Assembly (NCBI RefSeq): GCF_000091325.1 | Contig: NC_014012.1 | Coordinates: forward strand, 1,116,001 to 1,180,000 | Direction: 5' to 3' | DNA from: Shewanella violacea DSS12 | GTDB lineage: Bacteria; Pseudomonadota; Gammaproteobacteria; Enterobacterales; Shewanellaceae | DNA length: 64,000 nt | Part shown: positions 54,054 through 64,000 of the stretch, piece after piece | How the letters are laid out: the number at the start of each line of letters is the position of its first letter | Position numbering within the stretch: the stretch's first letter is position 1 | The notes under the pieces: model-generated | Told to the model about the DNA's origin: nothing | What the model saw: the letters and a program-made list of their open reading frames with translations, nothing else | Databases searched by the model: none | Translations under genes and position numbers: made by a program

Positions 54054-54989
54054 ATGGAACTAATCCGCGGTACACACAATATTTTACCTGCACATCACGG
54101 TTGTGTTCTCACTATTGGCAATTTTGATGGAGTGCATCGAGGCCATGCTGAAGTCATCGCTAAGTTAGTCAAGAAGGCGAGACAGTTAAATGTTCCTGCA
54201 ACCTTGATGACCTTCGAGCCTCAGCCGCAAGAGATGTTCAGCGGTGATAGTGCACCAGCTAGGCTCAGTACTCTCAGAGATAAAATTATTTTACTCGAAG
54301 AGCTGGGGATCGACAGGTTAGTCTGTATTAACTTTAATGCTAAATTCGCTGATCTGTCGGCGCAGGACTTTATCGACAAATTATTGGTTGAGTCCCTAGG
54401 GGTTAAATACCTGGTAATCGGCGATGATTTTTGCTTTGGTAAGCAGCGCAAAGGTAACTTTGAGATGCTTAAGTTGGCAGGTGAAAAGCATCAGTTTGCC
54501 GTTGTGAGTACTCAAAGTTTCGTTTTAGGTGATAAACGAGTCAGTTCAACTGAGATTAGAAATCAGTTGGCTAAAGGCAACTTAGAGCAAGCAAGACGTC
54601 TACTCGGTCATCCTTTCACCTTGTGTGGTAAAGTTGCCCACGGGGAGAAAATAGGCAGGACTCTAGGCTTTCCTACTGCCAATATAGCGCTTAAACGACA
54701 AGTGTCTCCTGTTAGGGGGGTATTTGCAGTTAAGATGTATTGGGATGACAGTGATATTTATGATGGCGTGGCCAATGTGGGTTTTAGACCGACAGTAAAT
54801 GGTCAGGTCTGTCAGTTAGAAGTACACCTGTTTGATTTCGATGATGATCTTTATGGTCGTACCGTCGAAGTCGAATTAGTTGCTAAGATTCGAGATGAAC
54901 AGCCATTCAAATCGTTGGATGCGCTGAAAAAACAAATTAACAATGACGCTGACAAAGCCAAGGCTCTGCTTGGCAATGACGCAGGCTAA
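54054..54989 (+). CDS. ribF: bifunctional riboflavin kinase / FAD synthetase
   Basis: 311 aa. It begins MELIRGTHNI like E. coli RibF. The FAD-synthetase (nucleotidyl transferase) half (about 14-180) has TIGNFDGVHRGH and VIGDDFCFGKQRKG. The riboflavin-kinase half (about 183-305) has GRTLGFPTANI and GVFAV. No obvious Shine-Dalgarno. It is followed by ileS after 31 bases, starting the ribF-ileS-lspA-fkpB-ispH block. Confidence 0.95.
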   Translation: MELIRGTHNILPAHHGCVLTIGNFDGVHRGHAEVIAKLVKKARQLNVPATLMTFEPQPQEMFSGDSAPARLSTLRDKIILLEELGIDRLVCINFNAKFADLSAQDFIDKLLVESLGVKYLVIGDDFCFGKQRKGNFEMLKLAGEKHQFAVVSTQSFVLGDKRVSSTEIRNQLAKGNLEQARRLLGHPFTLCGKVAHGEKIGRTLGFPTANIALKRQVSPVRGVFAVKMYWDDSDIYDGVANVGFRPTVNGQVCQLEVHLFDFDDDLYGRTVEVELVAKIRDEQPFKSLDALKKQINNDADKAKALLGNDAG

Positions 54990-55020
54990 ACTGCTTGGCT
55001 AAATTAATGGTATAGGATCA

Positions 55021-57843
55021 ATGAGCGACTATAAATCTACTTTGAATTTGCCGGAAACTGAGTTTCCGATGCGTGGTAATCTGGCTAATCGTGAGCCAGA
55101 AATGTTGAAAGCCTGGACTGAAGACGGGCTGTATCAAAAGATCCGTGATAGCCGTATTGGCCGTACACCATTTATTTTGCATGATGGTCCTCCTTATGCC
55201 AACGGCGATATTCATATCGGTCACTCAGTAAATAAGATCCTCAAAGATATTATTGTAAAATCTAAGACACTGTCTGGTTTCGATGCTCCCTATATTCCAG
55301 GTTGGGATTGTCATGGTCTACCTATCGAACTTAAGGTTGAGCAGAAAGTCGGCAAGCCAGGTCATAAGGTTACTGCGGCTGAGTTTCGTGAGAAGTGTCG
55401 TGAATATGCGGCTAAGCAAGTCGATGGTCAACGCGATGGCTTTATCCGTCTCGGTGTTTTTGCCGATTGGTATAAACCTTACCTGACCATGGATTTTGGT
55501 ACCGAAGCCAACATAGTACGTTCACTGTCTAAAGTTATCGAAAGTGGTCACTTGCATAAAGGTGTTAAGCCTGTGCACTGGTGTACCGATTGTGGCTCGG
55601 CACTGGCTGAAGCTGAAGTCGAATATGAAGATAAGAAGTCTCCGGCTATCGATGTTGCCTTTGTTGCAACTGATAAGGCGGCACTGCTGGCTAAGTTTGG
55701 TGCCCTTGAGATTGAAGCTGATGTCTCTATGGTTATCTGGACCACGACTCCTTGGACCTTACCTGCAAACCGCGCACTTTCAATCGCGGCGGATCTAGAC
55801 TACTCACTGGTTGAATTTGTTAAGGACGACGCTACTAGAGTCGTTATCTTAGCCGAGGCACTCGTTGAGTCTTGTATGGAGCGTTATGGGGTTGATTCTC
55901 ATAAGGTACTAGCTCAGGTGAAAGGTCAGGAGCTTGAGTTGTTACGCTTCGATCATCCTTTTTATGGTTTCGATGTGCCAGTTATCTTGGGCGATCATGT
56001 CACTGTCGACTCAGGTACGGGTATTGTTCATACCGCACCGGGCCACGGTCAAGACGATTTCATTATTGGCCTGAAATATGGTTTAGAAGTTGCTAATCCA
56101 GTCGGCGATAATGGCGTTTATAAGTCTGACACTGAAATTTTTGCCGGACAGCACGTATTTAAAGCCAATGCGAATGTGGTGACTCTTCTAGAAGAGAAGG
56201 GCGCCTTAGTCAAGCACGAGAGTATTCTTCACAGCTATCCTCATTGTTGGAGACACAAGACTCCTATTATCTTTAGAGCGACACCTCAGTGGTTTATCTC
56301 TATGGACAACAAAGGCCTGAGAAAGCAAGCTTTGGGCGAGATCGAGAAGACTAAATGGATCCCTGATTGGGGTCAGAGCCGAATCGAGAAAATGGTTGAG
56401 AATCGTCCGGACTGGTGTATTTCGCGTCAGCGTACCTGGGGCGTTCCTATTACTTTGTTTGTCCACCGTGAAACTGAAGAATTGCATCCTGATAGCATCT
56501 CCTTGATGGAGCGCGTAGCTAATAAGATTGAACAGAAGGGCATCCAAGCCTGGTGGGATCTTGATACCGCAGAACTTTTGGGTGATGAAGCCGACCAATA
56601 CCGTAAGGTGACCGACACCTTAGATGTCTGGTTTGACTCAGGTTCTTCATTCTCATCAGTTGTTGCTGCTCGCCCTGAATATCAGGGACACGGCATAGAT
56701 CTTTATCTGGAAGGCAGCGATCAACATCGTGGCTGGTTTATGTCATCTTTGATGATATCGACAGCAATGAATGGTAAAGCACCATATAAGCAAGTGCTTA
56801 CTCACGGATTCACCGTCGACGGCAAAGGCCGTAAGATGTCTAAGTCTGTGGGCAATGTGATTGCTCCGCAAACCATCACCAATAAGCTAGGTGCAGATAT
56901 TCTGCGTCTCTGGGTTGCTGGCACTGATTACAGTGGTGAAATGACGGTTTCTGATGAGATCCTCAAGCGTAGCGCCGATTCCTATCGTCGAATTCGTAAT
57001 ACAACGCGCTTCTTACTGGCTAACATCAATGGTTTCGACCCGGTAACAGACGCGGTAGCCATTGAAGATATGGTAGCTCTGGATCGTTGGGTTGTACGCC
57101 GTGCAGCTGCTTTGCAAGAAGAGCTGTTGGAAGCCTATGACCAGTATAATTTCCACTCAGTGACTCAGAAGCTAATGCAGTTCTGTTCGGTTGAGCTGGG
57201 TAGCTTCTATCTTGATATTATCAAGGATAGACAGTACACGGCTAAAGGCGACAGTCATGCACGTCGTAGTTGTCAAAGCGCACTTTATTTGATTTCTGAG
57301 GCTATGGTACGTTGGATAGCACCAATTCTATCTTTCACCGCTGATGAAATCTGGAAGCTACTTCCTGGTGAGCGAGATGCTTATGTATTCACTCAAGAGT
57401 GGTTCCAAGGGCTAGAGTCTGTAACTTTAGAGTCAGACCTTAGCGATGAGTTCTGGGATAATTTGGTTAGCGTACGTGGCGAAGTTAACAAGGTTATCGA
57501 GCAAGCTAGACGTGAAAAGCAGATAGGCGGTTCACTGGAAGCCGAGATCACTCTTTACGCAGATGATGATTTAGCTAAGATACTAAACAGTCTGGGCGAT
57601 GAACTCAGATTTGTACTCTTGACATCTAAGACCCAAGTACTTGCTTTATCAGCTGCACCTAGTGATGCGATTGAAACTGAGCTTGCATCGCTTAAGCTTG
57701 GCTGGTTGAAGTCAGAGTCTGCAAAATGTGAACGCTGTTGGCATCACAGAGAAGATGTTGCTCAAATTGAAGCTCATCCGACTCTGTGTACCCGTTGTGT
57801 CACTAACATCGAAGGCGAAGGTGAAGTACGTAAGTTTGCCTAA
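55021..57843 (+). CDS. ileS: isoleucyl-tRNA synthetase
   Basis: Charges tRNA-Ile, with editing of valine. 940 aa. Class I signatures are [13 protein letters not shown] (HIGH, about 57-69) and KMSKS (in [10 protein letters not shown] near 602-611). The connective-peptide editing domain contains [11 protein letters not shown]. The C-terminal zinc-binding part has [10 protein letters not shown] and LCTRC. Full bacterial type 1 length. AGGA precedes the ATG. Confidence 0.98.
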   Translation: MSDYKSTLNLPETEFPMRGNLANREPEMLKAWTEDGLYQKIRDSRIGRTPFILHDGPPYANGDIHIGHSVNKILKDIIVKSKTLSGFDAPYIPGWDCHGLPIELKVEQKVGKPGHKVTAAEFREKCREYAAKQVDGQRDGFIRLGVFADWYKPYLTMDFGTEANIVRSLSKVIESGHLHKGVKPVHWCTDCGSALAEAEVEYEDKKSPAIDVAFVATDKAALLAKFGALEIEADVSMVIWTTTPWTLPANRALSIAADLDYSLVEFVKDDATRVVILAEALVESCMERYGVDSHKVLAQVKGQELELLRFDHPFYGFDVPVILGDHVTVDSGTGIVHTAPGHGQDDFIIGLKYGLEVANPVGDNGVYKSDTEIFAGQHVFKANANVVTLLEEKGALVKHESILHSYPHCWRHKTPIIFRATPQWFISMDNKGLRKQALGEIEKTKWIPDWGQSRIEKMVENRPDWCISRQRTWGVPITLFVHRETEELHPDSISLMERVANKIEQKGIQAWWDLDTAELLGDEADQYRKVTDTLDVWFDSGSSFSSVVAARPEYQGHGIDLYLEGSDQHRGWFMSSLMISTAMNGKAPYKQVLTHGFTVDGKGRKMSKSVGNVIAPQTITNKLGADILRLWVAGTDYSGEMTVSDEILKRSADSYRRIRNTTRFLLANINGFDPVTDAVAIEDMVALDRWVVRRAAALQEELLEAYDQYNFHSVTQKLMQFCSVELGSFYLDIIKDRQYTAKGDSHARRSCQSALYLISEAMVRWIAPILSFTADEIWKLLPGERDAYVFTQEWFQGLESVTLESDLSDEFWDNLVSVRGEVNKVIEQARREKQIGGSLEAEITLYADDDLAKILNSLGDELRFVLLTSKTQVLALSAAPSDAIETELASLKLGWLKSESAKCERCWHHREDVAQIEAHPTLCTRCVTNIEGEGEVRKFA

Positions 57844-57854
57844 CTTCCATGCTA

Positions 57855-57967
57855 GAGCCTGATATATATTTCAGGCTCGATACTTTGATGGACGGCGGCT
57901 TGAGCATTTTAGCTGCCATCGATATTTGAACTATAGAAAGTGACGCTACTATGCGTCATTTTTTTTA
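57855..57967 (+). terminator. two hairpins between ileS and lspA, the second an intrinsic terminator
   Basis: GAGCCTGA (57855-57862) / TCAGGCTC (57871-57878) has no T-run. TGACGC (57941-57946) / GCGTCA (57953-57958), loop TACTAT, is followed by eight or nine T and ends only about 13 bases before the lspA start, next to its GAGGA ribosome site. It should reduce or regulate read-through into lspA-fkpB-ispH. Confidence 0.75.
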
Positions 57968-57979
57968 AGAGGAAGTCCT

Positions 57980-58510
57980 ATGCCAACTAATTGGAAAGAG
58001 AGCGGTTTGCGTTTGTACTGGGTAGTTGTACTGGTATTTATCGCCGATCAAGTCTCTAAGCAATGGGTCTTAGCTAACTTTGATCTTTATGAGTCTGTAA
58101 AGTTATTGCCGATTTTTAGTTTTACCTATGTGCGCAACTATGGGGCTGCATTCAGCTTCCTCAGTGACGCAGGTGGTTGGCAGAAATGGTTATTTACCTT
58201 TATAGCAGTGGGCTTTAGTGCCTTGCTGACGTTCTGGTTGAGAAAACAGCCGAGACAGATGTGGCGACTCAATCTTGCCTATACTTTAGTTATCGGTGGT
58301 GCCTTAGGTAACCTTATCGATCGTCTGCAGCATGGCTACGTGGTCGATTTCTTAGATTTCTATTGGGATAAGAGTCACTTCCCGGCGTTTAATATCGCCG
58401 ATTCAGCAATTTGTGTTGGAGCTGTACTCATTATTCTGGACTCATTTATCTCAGATCGCCTCGAGAAACAAAAAAAAGCGCAAGATGAAAAAAGTGCTGC
58501 AAAGGAGTAA
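57980..58510 (+). CDS. lspA: lipoprotein signal peptidase (signal peptidase II)
   Basis: 176-aa inner-membrane aspartyl protease that cleaves prolipoproteins. Four helices; the conserved N-terminal VFIADQVSKQWV, VRNYGAAFSFL, the catalytic Asp in GNLIDRLQHGYVVDFLDFY and the second in FNIADSAICVG are all present. Its stop is five bases before fkpB. Confidence 0.97.
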   Translation: MPTNWKESGLRLYWVVVLVFIADQVSKQWVLANFDLYESVKLLPIFSFTYVRNYGAAFSFLSDAGGWQKWLFTFIAVGFSALLTFWLRKQPRQMWRLNLAYTLVIGGALGNLIDRLQHGYVVDFLDFYWDKSHFPAFNIADSAICVGAVLIILDSFISDRLEKQKKAQDEKSAAKE

Positions 58511-58515
58511 TTGAA

Positions 58516-58938
58516 TTGACTGATGTACGTTCCATTTTATGTCATATGAATATAGTGCTTGAAGATGGCTCTACGGCCGATAGCACCAAGGCTTCGGGTA
58601 AACCCGCTAGGCTTAATATCGGTGACGAAAGTTTAAGTCCTGCTTTTGAGGCGCAAATAAACTCACTGGAAGAAGGTGATACTCATAGCTTCACGCTTCA
58701 AGCCATTGACGCCTTCGGTGAATCAAATCCTGATGCGATTCATTATATGGATAGAAGTAAGTTTCCTGGAGATATGAAACTCGAGCCTGGTGTTATCGTC
58801 AGTTTCGGTGGACCCGGTGGCAGTGAGATACCTGGCATAGTGCGTGAAGTTGCCGGTGATTCGGTGACAGTGGATCTCAATCATCCTTTAGCAGGTCAAG
58901 TGCTTACGTTTGAACTGGAAGTGATACAGGTACTTTAG
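58516..58938 (+). CDS. fkpB: FKBP-type peptidyl-prolyl isomerase FkpB (SlpA)
   Basis: 140 aa, small SlyD-like FKBP with the insert domain but without the metal-binding tail. It shows LEDGSTADSTKASGKPARL, LSPAFEAQINSL and the end DLNHPLAGQVLTFELEV. The start is TTG at 58516, nine bases after AAGGAG, which overlaps the lspA stop. Position between lspA and ispH is as in E. coli. Confidence 0.94.
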   Translation: MTDVRSILCHMNIVLEDGSTADSTKASGKPARLNIGDESLSPAFEAQINSLEEGDTHSFTLQAIDAFGESNPDAIHYMDRSKFPGDMKLEPGVIVSFGGPGGSEIPGIVREVAGDSVTVDLNHPLAGQVLTFELEVIQVL

Positions 58939-58941
58939 TGT

Positions 58942-59889
58942 ATGAATAAACCAAATAGTCTGCAGATAAAACTTGCCAACCCCAGAGGCTTTTGTGCCGG
59001 TGTCGATAGAGCCATCAGCATAGTCGAGCGCGCCCTTGAGCTATTTTCTCCACCTATCTATGTTCGCCATGAAGTGGTGCACAACCGTTATGTGGTCGAG
59101 AACCTTAAAGATCGCGGCGCCGTGTTTGTCGAAGAGCTAGACCAGGTTCCCGATGATAGTATCGTTATCTTCAGCGCACACGGTGTATCTCAAGCTGTGA
59201 GGGCCGAGGCTAAACGTCGCGGTCTTAAGGTATTTGATGCAACATGTCCTCTGGTAACCAAGGTGCACCTTCAAGTGACTCGAGCCAGCCGAAAAGGTAT
59301 CGAGTGTATCCTTATTGGCCATGCTGGACATCCAGAAGTTGAAGGTACCATGGGTCAATATGATAATCCTAAAGGGGGAGTATTGTTGGTTGAGTCTCCG
59401 GAAGATGTGGAGTCTATGGAGGTCAAAAATCCAGAAAACCTGTGTTTTGTGACTCAGACTACTCTGTCTATGGATGACACCGCAGATATTATCGCGGCAT
59501 TGCAGAAACGTTTCCCTGCTATCGAAGGACCGCGTAAAGATGATATCTGCTACGCGACTCAAAATAGGCAGGATGCAGTACGTAATGTTGCCGATGATGT
59601 GGATCTGTTTATTGTCGTAGGATCTAAAAATAGCTCTAACTCGAATCGCTTAAGAGAACTGGCTGCGAAGTGTGGCTCCGAGGCGTATCTGGTAGACAAT
59701 GCTGATGATATCGACTCTTCCTGGTTCACTAATGTGACTAAAGTGGCTGTAACTGCTGGAGCATCGGCTCCTGAGGTACTGGTTAAGCAAGTTATAGATG
59801 CTATTGCCGAACTCGCTCCAAGTGTGATCACCGAAGTAGAGGGACGCAAAGAGGATACTGTCTTTGCTGTACCAGCTGAGCTGAGGTAG
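58942..59889 (+). CDS. ispH: 4-hydroxy-3-methylbut-2-enyl diphosphate reductase
   Basis: Last enzyme of the MEP isoprenoid pathway, a 4Fe-4S protein making IPP and DMAPP. 315 aa. The cluster cysteines are in [22 protein letters not shown] and [23 protein letters not shown] and [14 protein letters not shown] are family motifs. Starts three bases after fkpB and ends the block before a terminator. Confidence 0.97.
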   Translation: MNKPNSLQIKLANPRGFCAGVDRAISIVERALELFSPPIYVRHEVVHNRYVVENLKDRGAVFVEELDQVPDDSIVIFSAHGVSQAVRAEAKRRGLKVFDATCPLVTKVHLQVTRASRKGIECILIGHAGHPEVEGTMGQYDNPKGGVLLVESPEDVESMEVKNPENLCFVTQTTLSMDDTADIIAALQKRFPAIEGPRKDDICYATQNRQDAVRNVADDVDLFIVVGSKNSSNSNRLRELAAKCGSEAYLVDNADDIDSSWFTNVTKVAVTAGASAPEVLVKQVIDAIAELAPSVITEVEGRKEDTVFAVPAELR

Positions 59890-59921
59890 AAGGCGCTAAC
59901 AAACAGATGATTTGAAAGATT

Positions 59922-59946
59922 AAGGAGGCTTAGGCCTCCTTTTTAA
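59922..59946 (+). terminator. intrinsic terminator after ispH
   Basis: AGGAGGC (59923-59929) / GCCTCCT (59934-59940), loop TTAG, followed by TTTTT. Confidence 0.88.
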
Positions 59947-60131
59947 TGGCTGAAATTCACGAAAATTCTAAGGGACTCAATCTTTAGACTCTAATATTAC
60001 TAGCAGGCAACATTCGACTAAACTATGATTAACCTATATCATGGTTTTATAATGCTAACTTACAGATTTATAACAGGTATTTTACTAATTAAAGCGTCAA
60101 ATATGTGGCGAATGAAGGGGGTTTGACGCTA

Positions 60132-60698
60132 ATGAACAATAAAACTAAAGGATTCTCACTTATTGAAGTTTTAGTCTCATTGGTCATTCTGGTTATTGGA
60201 TTAATCGGTATTTTTAATTTACACCTAGTTGCCAAGAGAGGTAGCTTCGAATCCTTCCAGCAGACATTAGCTTCCTATTACGCCATCGATATTATCAATC
60301 GGATGAAGCTTAATAGAAGCCAATTAGCTAGTTATGCGGGGACTTATGCTGGCACTCTGCCAGAACCTAGTAAGTCTTGTGATGTCGCTCTTATGGTCGG
60401 TGGGGGCAGTGGTGGCATTATTTGTTCTAATGTCGAGACTCGTGCATGGGATTTATACGGCTGGGAGCAGTCGATGAATGGTGCCGGTGAAACCAAAGGT
60501 ACCCGCTCTATTGGAGGTTTAGACACACCGACCGCCTGTATTCAAGTATCGGGCTCTGGTGATGTATTAGTCGTGATGACCTGGAGAGGAATTCGTGCTG
60601 TTTCAGATGGTGCTTCCAACGCCGATGCCTTTGTGAAATCTTGTGGCACCGCAAACAAGCGCAGAAGAGCCTATTCAATCAATACTGTAATTATCTAG
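60132..60698 (+). CDS. pilV: type IV pilus minor pilin PilV
   Basis: 188 aa. Class III leader cleaved after KTKG to expose FSLIEVLVSLVILVIGLIG (prepilin N-methylation site). The globular part has paired cysteines (SCDVA, IICSN, ACIQ, SCGTA). ATG 60132 is preferred; a GTG nine codons upstream would lengthen the leader. AAGGGGG lies upstream. It begins the pilVWXY1 minor pilin cluster after ispH, as in Pseudomonas and Vibrio relatives. No fimT/pilU-like minor pilin gene is seen just upstream. Confidence 0.92.
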   Translation: MNNKTKGFSLIEVLVSLVILVIGLIGIFNLHLVAKRGSFESFQQTLASYYAIDIINRMKLNRSQLASYAGTYAGTLPEPSKSCDVALMVGGGSGGIICSNVETRAWDLYGWEQSMNGAGETKGTRSIGGLDTPTACIQVSGSGDVLVVMTWRGIRAVSDGASNADAFVKSCGTANKRRRAYSINTVII

Positions 60699-60711
60699 TT
60701 TGGTTAATTTT

Positions 60712-61695
60712 ATGAGTAATAAATTTAAAGTACAGCAAGGCTTAACTTTAGTTGAGATGATGGTAGCCATGGTTATCTCACTGTTTTTAAGTGCTGGCCT
60801 GTTTTCAATGTTTACCATGTCGGCCACTAATGTGGTTACGACCAGTCAGTTTAACCAATTACAGGAAAATGGCCGCATTGCGTTAGCTTTAATTGAGCGA
60901 GACATTAGTCAACTTGGTTTTATGGCGGATATGACAGGCACCGATTTTATTGTAGGGACCAATACCCAGATTGATGCTGTTGCCATCCCTGCCAGCGATG
61001 ATTGTATTGGTGCTGGGGTGAATAATGCGAGTCTGCCAAATAATAACCCAGCTCATTTTCGTCGGCTTTGGGGCTATGAACAAGGAGTCTCAACTGAGTC
61101 ATTCGCCTGTTTAACCGGTGTCTCTGCTTCGACAGATGTCCTGCAGGTCAAACGCCTAATCGGTCCATCAGTGGCTGTACCTAATGATAATAATCGCTAT
61201 TACATGGGAACTACAGCGAATGAAGCCGTGATATTTAGTGGCGATCAAGTCACACCGGTTATGGACAATGCTCGTTTCTGGGAATATCAGCATCATATTT
61301 ACTATATACAGGAAGACGATGGAGTTCCGGTACTCCGTCGCCGTGTACTGAGAAGAGGCGGCATGAAAACGTCGGGTAGTTACGAGCAATTGGTAGAAGG
61401 CATCGAGAATATGCGAGTGCTATACGGCTTCGATAATGATGGTGATGATACCGCAGATAGTTTTATGCCAGTGCAAAATGTCACTAATCTGATGTGGGAT
61501 AACGAGCTGTTTCAACGCTTGGTCGCCTTGAGAATTTTTTTATTGGTGAGAGCCGTTAATGAAGATCGAAGTTTTACTAATCAATCGAGTTATCAACTTG
61601 GTGATAAGAATATTCCAGCTACAGGTGATCATTTTAGACGAAAAGTAGTTTCAGCCACCATAGTACTCGAAAACCCTGTGCTGATAAGGAACTAG
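60712..61695 (+). CDS. pilW: type IV pilus assembly protein PilW
   Basis: 327 aa. Prepilin leader ending VQQG, then LTLVEMMVAMVISLFLSAGLF, with the conserved Glu5. PilW forms part of the priming complex at the pilus tip with PilV, PilX and PilY1. ATG 60712 is chosen over an upstream TTG. The gap to pilV is 13 bases. A GLWXYG-like ending typical of the family is not obvious. Confidence 0.9.
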   Translation: MSNKFKVQQGLTLVEMMVAMVISLFLSAGLFSMFTMSATNVVTTSQFNQLQENGRIALALIERDISQLGFMADMTGTDFIVGTNTQIDAVAIPASDDCIGAGVNNASLPNNNPAHFRRLWGYEQGVSTESFACLTGVSASTDVLQVKRLIGPSVAVPNDNNRYYMGTTANEAVIFSGDQVTPVMDNARFWEYQHHIYYIQEDDGVPVLRRRVLRRGGMKTSGSYEQLVEGIENMRVLYGFDNDGDDTADSFMPVQNVTNLMWDNELFQRLVALRIFLLVRAVNEDRSFTNQSSYQLGDKNIPATGDHFRRKVVSATIVLENPVLIRN

Positions 61696-61704
61696 GAGAT
61701 AATC

Positions 61705-62136
61705 ATGAAGAAACAAGAAGGTATGGTACTTTTTTTCTCCTTGATAGTACTGATGATTATGACTGTTATCGGTATTGCACTGGCTGTTAACTCTAGCCAA
61801 TCGATGAAGATGGCGGGTGCTGGCTCAGAACGTATTGAGGCCTTGTCGGCTGCTCAAGGAGCTCAGGATAGGGCGGTAGCAAATAATCAAGGGGCAAGTA
61901 TGGCTAACATAGTCGGCACTATTACAGTTGTCGATACCGCGCTAGGGGTTACCAATACTCTTAATCCCTTAGCTGCTGGAGATGTGAACTGCCAAAGAAG
62001 CACCAAGGCCAGTTCTGCAAATTTAATCAGCTGTAGAAGAGTTGAAATTTCAAGTCTTGCAACATTTGGTAAGAAAAATATGGGTCAATTGACTGTGGTC
62101 GCTGGCGTTGAACAGGAAGTATTAACCGGGAGTTAG
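61705..62136 (+). CDS. pilX: type IV pilus assembly protein PilX
   Basis: 143 aa. Short leader MKKQEG then MVLFFSLIVLMIMTVIGIAL, lacking the usual Glu5 of major pilins, as many PilX proteins do. Few cysteines (two). AGGAG precedes the ATG. It lies between pilW (9 bases) and pilY1 (2 bases), clearly translationally linked. Confidence 0.9.
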   Translation: MKKQEGMVLFFSLIVLMIMTVIGIALAVNSSQSMKMAGAGSERIEALSAAQGAQDRAVANNQGASMANIVGTITVVDTALGVTNTLNPLAAGDVNCQRSTKASSANLISCRRVEISSLATFGKKNMGQLTVVAGVEQEVLTGS

Positions 62137-62138
62137 TT

Positions 62139-64000
62139 ATGTGGATCAAACGTTTTCTATGTGCCGTTCTCATGGGGTTAGGCATGATATCGGGAGTGAC
62201 TCATGGAGATGATACTGAACTCTATGTATTTGAGTCTTCGGCACGCTCAGGGGCGAGACCACAGGTTCTGATTATCTTCGATAACTCGGGCAGCATGGGG
62301 ACCATGATCGAGGATGCTGAAGCATTTTACGACTCTAGCATTATCTATCCAGCAGTTGGCAGTGATAACTCGCTTCAGGAGCGAATGGTCTATTTTACCA
62401 AAGGTGGCGTGGATAACTCGGCTATGCCAGTACCCGACAGCCCCTCTGAAAGTAGGCGTTTTCTGGACGAAATCAATGGTTGTGAAACATCTTGGGATTA
62501 CCTGAATACATACGGGGTATTTACTGGTTTTTTCAGGGAGTATTCCTTTGCAGGTCAAAATGGGACCTGGCAGGAGGTACCGGATAATAATGGCGCTAAT
62601 ATCAATATTATAGATTGTTTCGATGATATTGAAGGGGGAAAATGGAAGAATGCCCCTGGTCAGCCAAACGGCTTCCCAGTTGACAGTGCCGGTAACAAGA
62701 AAAATCCTGTTCGGTACACTGAAGTGGATAATGGCTCATCAAGCTCTGACTTTGATGCGGCAATTGAGAAAGCACAACTTACGGCATTTGGTACTGGGCA
62801 AACCATTACTCTCTATACAGATAATTATCTTCGTTGGTTTCATGGTGATAAAGACTTAGTGCCTAAATCTAGGCTAGAAGTGGCGAAAGAGGTCATAAAA
62901 AACACCATAGTAACAACGCCTAGTGTCGATTTCGGATTGGCTATTTTCAATTTAAATTATCGTTATGAAGGAGACAGAGATGGTGGGCGAATTGTGTCTG
63001 GCATCAAAAACATGACAGAGGCTAATAAGGTGAGCCTGTTAGAGACCATAGAAAATTTGCCCGCATCGACCAACACGCCTCTGTGTGAAACCTTGTATGA
63101 AGCTTATCGTTATTTTTCCGGTAAAGGTGTTTATTATGGCAATGATGACAGTAACTATAGTAATTGGTATCGAGCTAATAGACCCCCTAGAGACACGAGT
63201 ATAGAAGATAATGGTAAATATATTTCCCCGTTTAAAGAGTGTCAAAATCGTGCCTACGTTGTCTATATTACCGATGGTGTACCTACGGTGGATCAATCTG
63301 CCAATAGCAAGGTAAAGGCGTTACCTGGAGTGAGTAGCAGCGATAAATTTGTTAACTCTAGTCCAAATTTCACCAGCTACTTGCCTGCGTTAGCCGGCTG
63401 GATGAACACTAACGATGTGAATACTAATGCGGCTTTTCCTGAAGAACAAAACGTTACTACCTTTACCATAGGCTTCAGTGATGGTGCCGATGATGCGGCT
63501 CCATTGTTGACTAGGACCGCTGAATTGGGTGGTGGAGAGTATTATTCGGCAAAAAGTGCGACACAGCTACAAGCTGCGCTATCACAAGTTTTCTCACAAA
63601 TTCTCGAGGTCAATGCGAGCTTTACGTCTCCCTCTATTGCCAGTAATAACTTCGATAGAACCCAAACCTTCGATTCTGTTTACTATGCTATGTTTCTACC
63701 GAATAAAGGGCCGCGTTGGATGGGGAATCTAAAGAAGTTTAGAGTGACTGGCAGCGGTGATATCGTAGATAAGAATGGTACTCTGGCGATAGGAACAGAT
63801 GGTAACCTTAAATCATCAGCCTGTTCATATTGGACGTCAAACTCAGTCTGCTCGTCGAGCAGTGATGGTGGGGACGGTAATGATGTTAGAACTGGCGGAT
63901 TAGCGCATGTTTTGAGAACTGGGGGAAATAGAACATTATACGGTAATTTTGCAAGTGGAGGCGGGCTCCAAGCCTTTACTAAGAATAATGCTTCCAGCCT
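62139..64000 (+). CDS. pilY1: type IV pilus tip adhesin/biogenesis factor PilY1 (partial)
   Basis: The frame from ATG 62139 stays open as far as I checked and runs off the window, so only about the first 620 residues are seen. A signal peptide (MWIKRFLCAVLMGLGMISGV) is followed by a von Willebrand A-like region with the MIDAS motif DNSGSMG (about residues 48-54) and FGLAIFNLNY. VYITDGVPTVD and TIGFSDGADDAAPLL follow further on. The C-terminal beta-propeller is expected past the end. PilY1 promotes pilus extension, adhesion and surface sensing in relatives. GGGAG precedes the ATG. Confidence 0.9.
   Translation, partial: MWIKRFLCAVLMGLGMISGVTHGDDTELYVFESSARSGARPQVLIIFDNSGSMGTMIEDAEAFYDSSIIYPAVGSDNSLQERMVYFTKGGVDNSAMPVPDSPSESRRFLDEINGCETSWDYLNTYGVFTGFFREYSFAGQNGTWQEVPDNNGANINIIDCFDDIEGGKWKNAPGQPNGFPVDSAGNKKNPVRYTEVDNGSSSSDFDAAIEKAQLTAFGTGQTITLYTDNYLRWFHGDKDLVPKSRLEVAKEVIKNTIVTTPSVDFGLAIFNLNYRYEGDRDGGRIVSGIKNMTEANKVSLLETIENLPASTNTPLCETLYEAYRYFSGKGVYYGNDDSNYSNWYRANRPPRDTSIEDNGKYISPFKECQNRAYVVYITDGVPTVDQSANSKVKALPGVSSSDKFVNSSPNFTSYLPALAGWMNTNDVNTNAAFPEEQNVTTFTIGFSDGADDAAPLLTRTAELGGGEYYSAKSATQLQAALSQVFSQILEVNASFTSPSIASNNFDRTQTFDSVYYAMFLPNKGPRWMGNLKKFRVTGSGDIVDKNGTLAIGTDGNLKSSACSYWTSNSVCSSSSDGGDGNDVRTGGLAHVLRTGGNRTLYGNFASGGGLQAFTKNNASS

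Overview
The window is about 64 kb of chromosome from a Shewanella-like marine gammaproteobacterium. This rests on gene order and protein resemblance, not on a database search. Supporting signs are the rpsP-rimM-trmD-rplS operon beside ffh/ypjD/corB, the aroF-tyrA and pheA-hpf neighbourhoods, the rpsT/murJ/ribF-ileS-lspA-fkpB-ispH block followed by type IV pilus minor pilins, a class II cytochrome c, a b561-type cytochrome and a long three-part PheA.

Layout. 0.6-6.9 kb: CorB-type membrane protein, YpjD, Ffh and the S16-RimM-TrmD-L19 translation operon. 7.6-9.9 kb: aroF-tyrA. 10.2-13.6 kb: hcp-hcr with a candidate NsrR operator and a small membrane protein. 13.6-15.8 kb: pheA with a Phe-rich leader peptide and attenuator. 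16.9-20.8 kb: hpf, cytochrome b561, cytochrome c', trpR with an apparent autoregulatory operator, a small membrane protein and slyD. 21.4-26.5 kb: thrL-thrABC with a Thr/Ile leader attenuator and two extra 32-codon mini-ORFs between thrA and thrB. 26.5-31.7 kb: nfo, a hybrid histidine kinase, a response regulator and a hemerythrin. 32-41 kb: DUF3545, pgi, tal, an OmpA-like protein, phosphoketolase and a Na+/alanine-type symporter. 41.3-49.4 kb: yaaA, then a decayed accessory region with dispersed repeats, IS21 and REP-associated transposase remnants, a VF530-type gene, a 5'-truncated TerC gene and a large AT-rich ankyrin/TPR secreted protein. 49.4-64 kb: M28 lipoprotein peptidase, HlyU-like regulator, rpsT, murJ, ribF-ileS-lspA-fkpB-ispH and pilV-pilW-pilX-pilY1, the last running off the end.

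Amino-acid control is a main theme. Three biosynthetic or regulatory units carry readable cis control: pheL/attenuator before pheA, thrL/attenuator before thrABC, and a TrpR-operator-like palindrome at trpR. PheA has a C-terminal domain that looks like a type I-beta DAHP synthase stripped of its catalytic and metal residues.

A second theme is local tandem duplication of gene ends. The thrB 5' end (95-bp period), the trpR/membrane-protein convergent 3' ends (161 bp), the histidine kinase 3' end (186 bp) and the murJ 3' end (about 145 bp) have each been copied. A 126-bp tandem repeat follows the hemerythrin gene. Separately, the 42-49 kb region holds a dispersed repeat whose central hairpin stem differs between copies by paired, compensating changes.

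All assignments come from reading the sequence. Start codons were chosen by Shine-Dalgarno sequence and family N-termini. Promoter and operator calls are by eye.
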